From contig JAOZNZ010000217.1 in assembly GCA_029933535.1 (NCBI GenBank), forward strand, positions 1 through 5,979: DNA of 5,979 bases, written 5' to 3'. Under the pieces are notes generated by a model. It was not told the DNA's origin. It worked only from the letters and a program-made list of their open reading frames with translations, and made no database searches. Made by a program: the position numbers and the translations under genes. This document shows positions 5,784 to 5,979 of this stretch, in pieces (within the stretch, counting starts at the first letter, position 1; each line of letters opens with the position of its first letter). The DNA is from a bacterium. Its GTDB lineage: Bacteria; Auribacterota; UBA3054; B51-G9.

Positions 5784-5979
5784 ATGAAAAATATTAGCTT
5801 GACACAATTAATATTGGCTTTTCTTTGCCTTGCATTTACAACTCAAACTTTTTGTGAGGAAGTCATGGAACTTATGAATCAATCAAACAAATTTCCGGTA
5901 CTTGTAATATCAGCTACGGCTCCAAAATGTCTGCAAATTGCTTCAAAAGATTTTAGGGAAGATTTTTTTGAAGCAACAG
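5784..5979 (+). CDS. Secreted protein, N-terminal fragment (possibly a glycosidase with a GH67/GH115-like N-terminal domain)
   Basis: Sixty-five codons are visible before the window ends; the frame is open at the edge. Residues 1-24 are a signal peptide: MKN, a hydrophobic core (LILAFLCLAF), then TTQTFC|EE. The mature part reads NKFPVLVISATAPKCLQIAS and then KDFREDFFEAT. This strand followed by an amphipathic helix ending near a T-G position resembles the start of the N-terminal domain in alpha-glucuronidase-type enzymes (GH67, GH115), but the fragment is too short to be sure. The ATG is chosen because it opens the signal peptide; no Shine-Dalgarno sequence precedes it. Its position 54 bases behind the GH31 gene, and a similar Phe/Tyr-Cys-Glu signal cleavage region, suggest the two are exported together for breakdown of the same polysaccharide. 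The gene being real is well supported, its function is not. Confidence 0.7.
   Translation, partial: MKNISLTQLILAFLCLAFTTQTFCEEVMELMNQSNKFPVLVISATAPKCLQIASKDFREDFFEAT

Noticed and set aside
5799..5804. TTGACA sequence in the last gene
   Set aside because: It lies inside the signal peptide coding region and no -10 box follows at suitable distance.
1..5979. A single system linking sulfate reduction and polysaccharide breakdown, such as sulfated glycan use
   Set aside because: The sulfur genes are assimilatory, no sulfatase is visible, and the two modules are separated by a repeat array, a hairpin and a separate promoter.

Overview
The window is AT-rich, fully bacterial in style, and holds two unrelated gene modules, both on the + strand. 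The left module (1-2784) is assimilatory sulfate/sulfite reduction. It starts with the C-terminal 92 residues of an Rrf2-family regulator. Two bases later comes a siroheme/[4Fe-4S] nitrite/sulfite reductase, followed by an Fe-S type adenylylsulfate (APS) reductase, CysH. Together these two enzymes would convert APS to sulfite and sulfite to sulfide for cysteine synthesis. The regulator has no cysteines in its visible part, so it looks like a CymR-type rather than an IscR-type Rrf2 protein, which fits control of sulfur metabolism. ATP sulfurylase (cysDN) and a dedicated electron donor are not in the window.

The right module (3084-5979) is carbohydrate degradation in the cell envelope or outside the cell. 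It has an 881-residue GH31 glycosidase with a signal peptide and a PA14 domain inserted after the catalytic barrel. A second secreted protein begins 54 bases downstream and is cut by the window end. A near-consensus sigma-70 promoter (TTGACA, 17 bp, TACAAT with an extended -10 TG) sits about 130 bases before the GH31 start, so this module is probably its own transcription unit.

The stretches between genes are not plain sequence. Degenerate 7-8 bp tandem arrays follow both sulfur genes (1785-1918 and 2791-2846). The first array runs into the end of the sulfite reductase reading frame and supplies its stop codon. A fragment of another repeat with CATAAG units precedes cysH (about 1957-2000). 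A perfect 9-bp inverted repeat abuts the -35 box of the GH31 promoter, and one of its arms can pair alternatively with an upstream segment.

Organism: uncertain. Low G+C, secreted PA14-containing GH31, degenerate short repeats between genes, and three of four visible starts without a Shine-Dalgarno sequence recall Bacteroidota/Ignavibacteria-like genomes or PVC-group (Lentisphaerota-like) genomes. The E. coli-like promoter argues somewhat against Bacteroidota. I see no transposase, CRISPR array, tRNA, rRNA or phage gene, and no convincing new system. The most unusual points are the repeat arrays, the repeat-derived protein tail, and the domain order and nucleophile motif of the GH31 enzyme.
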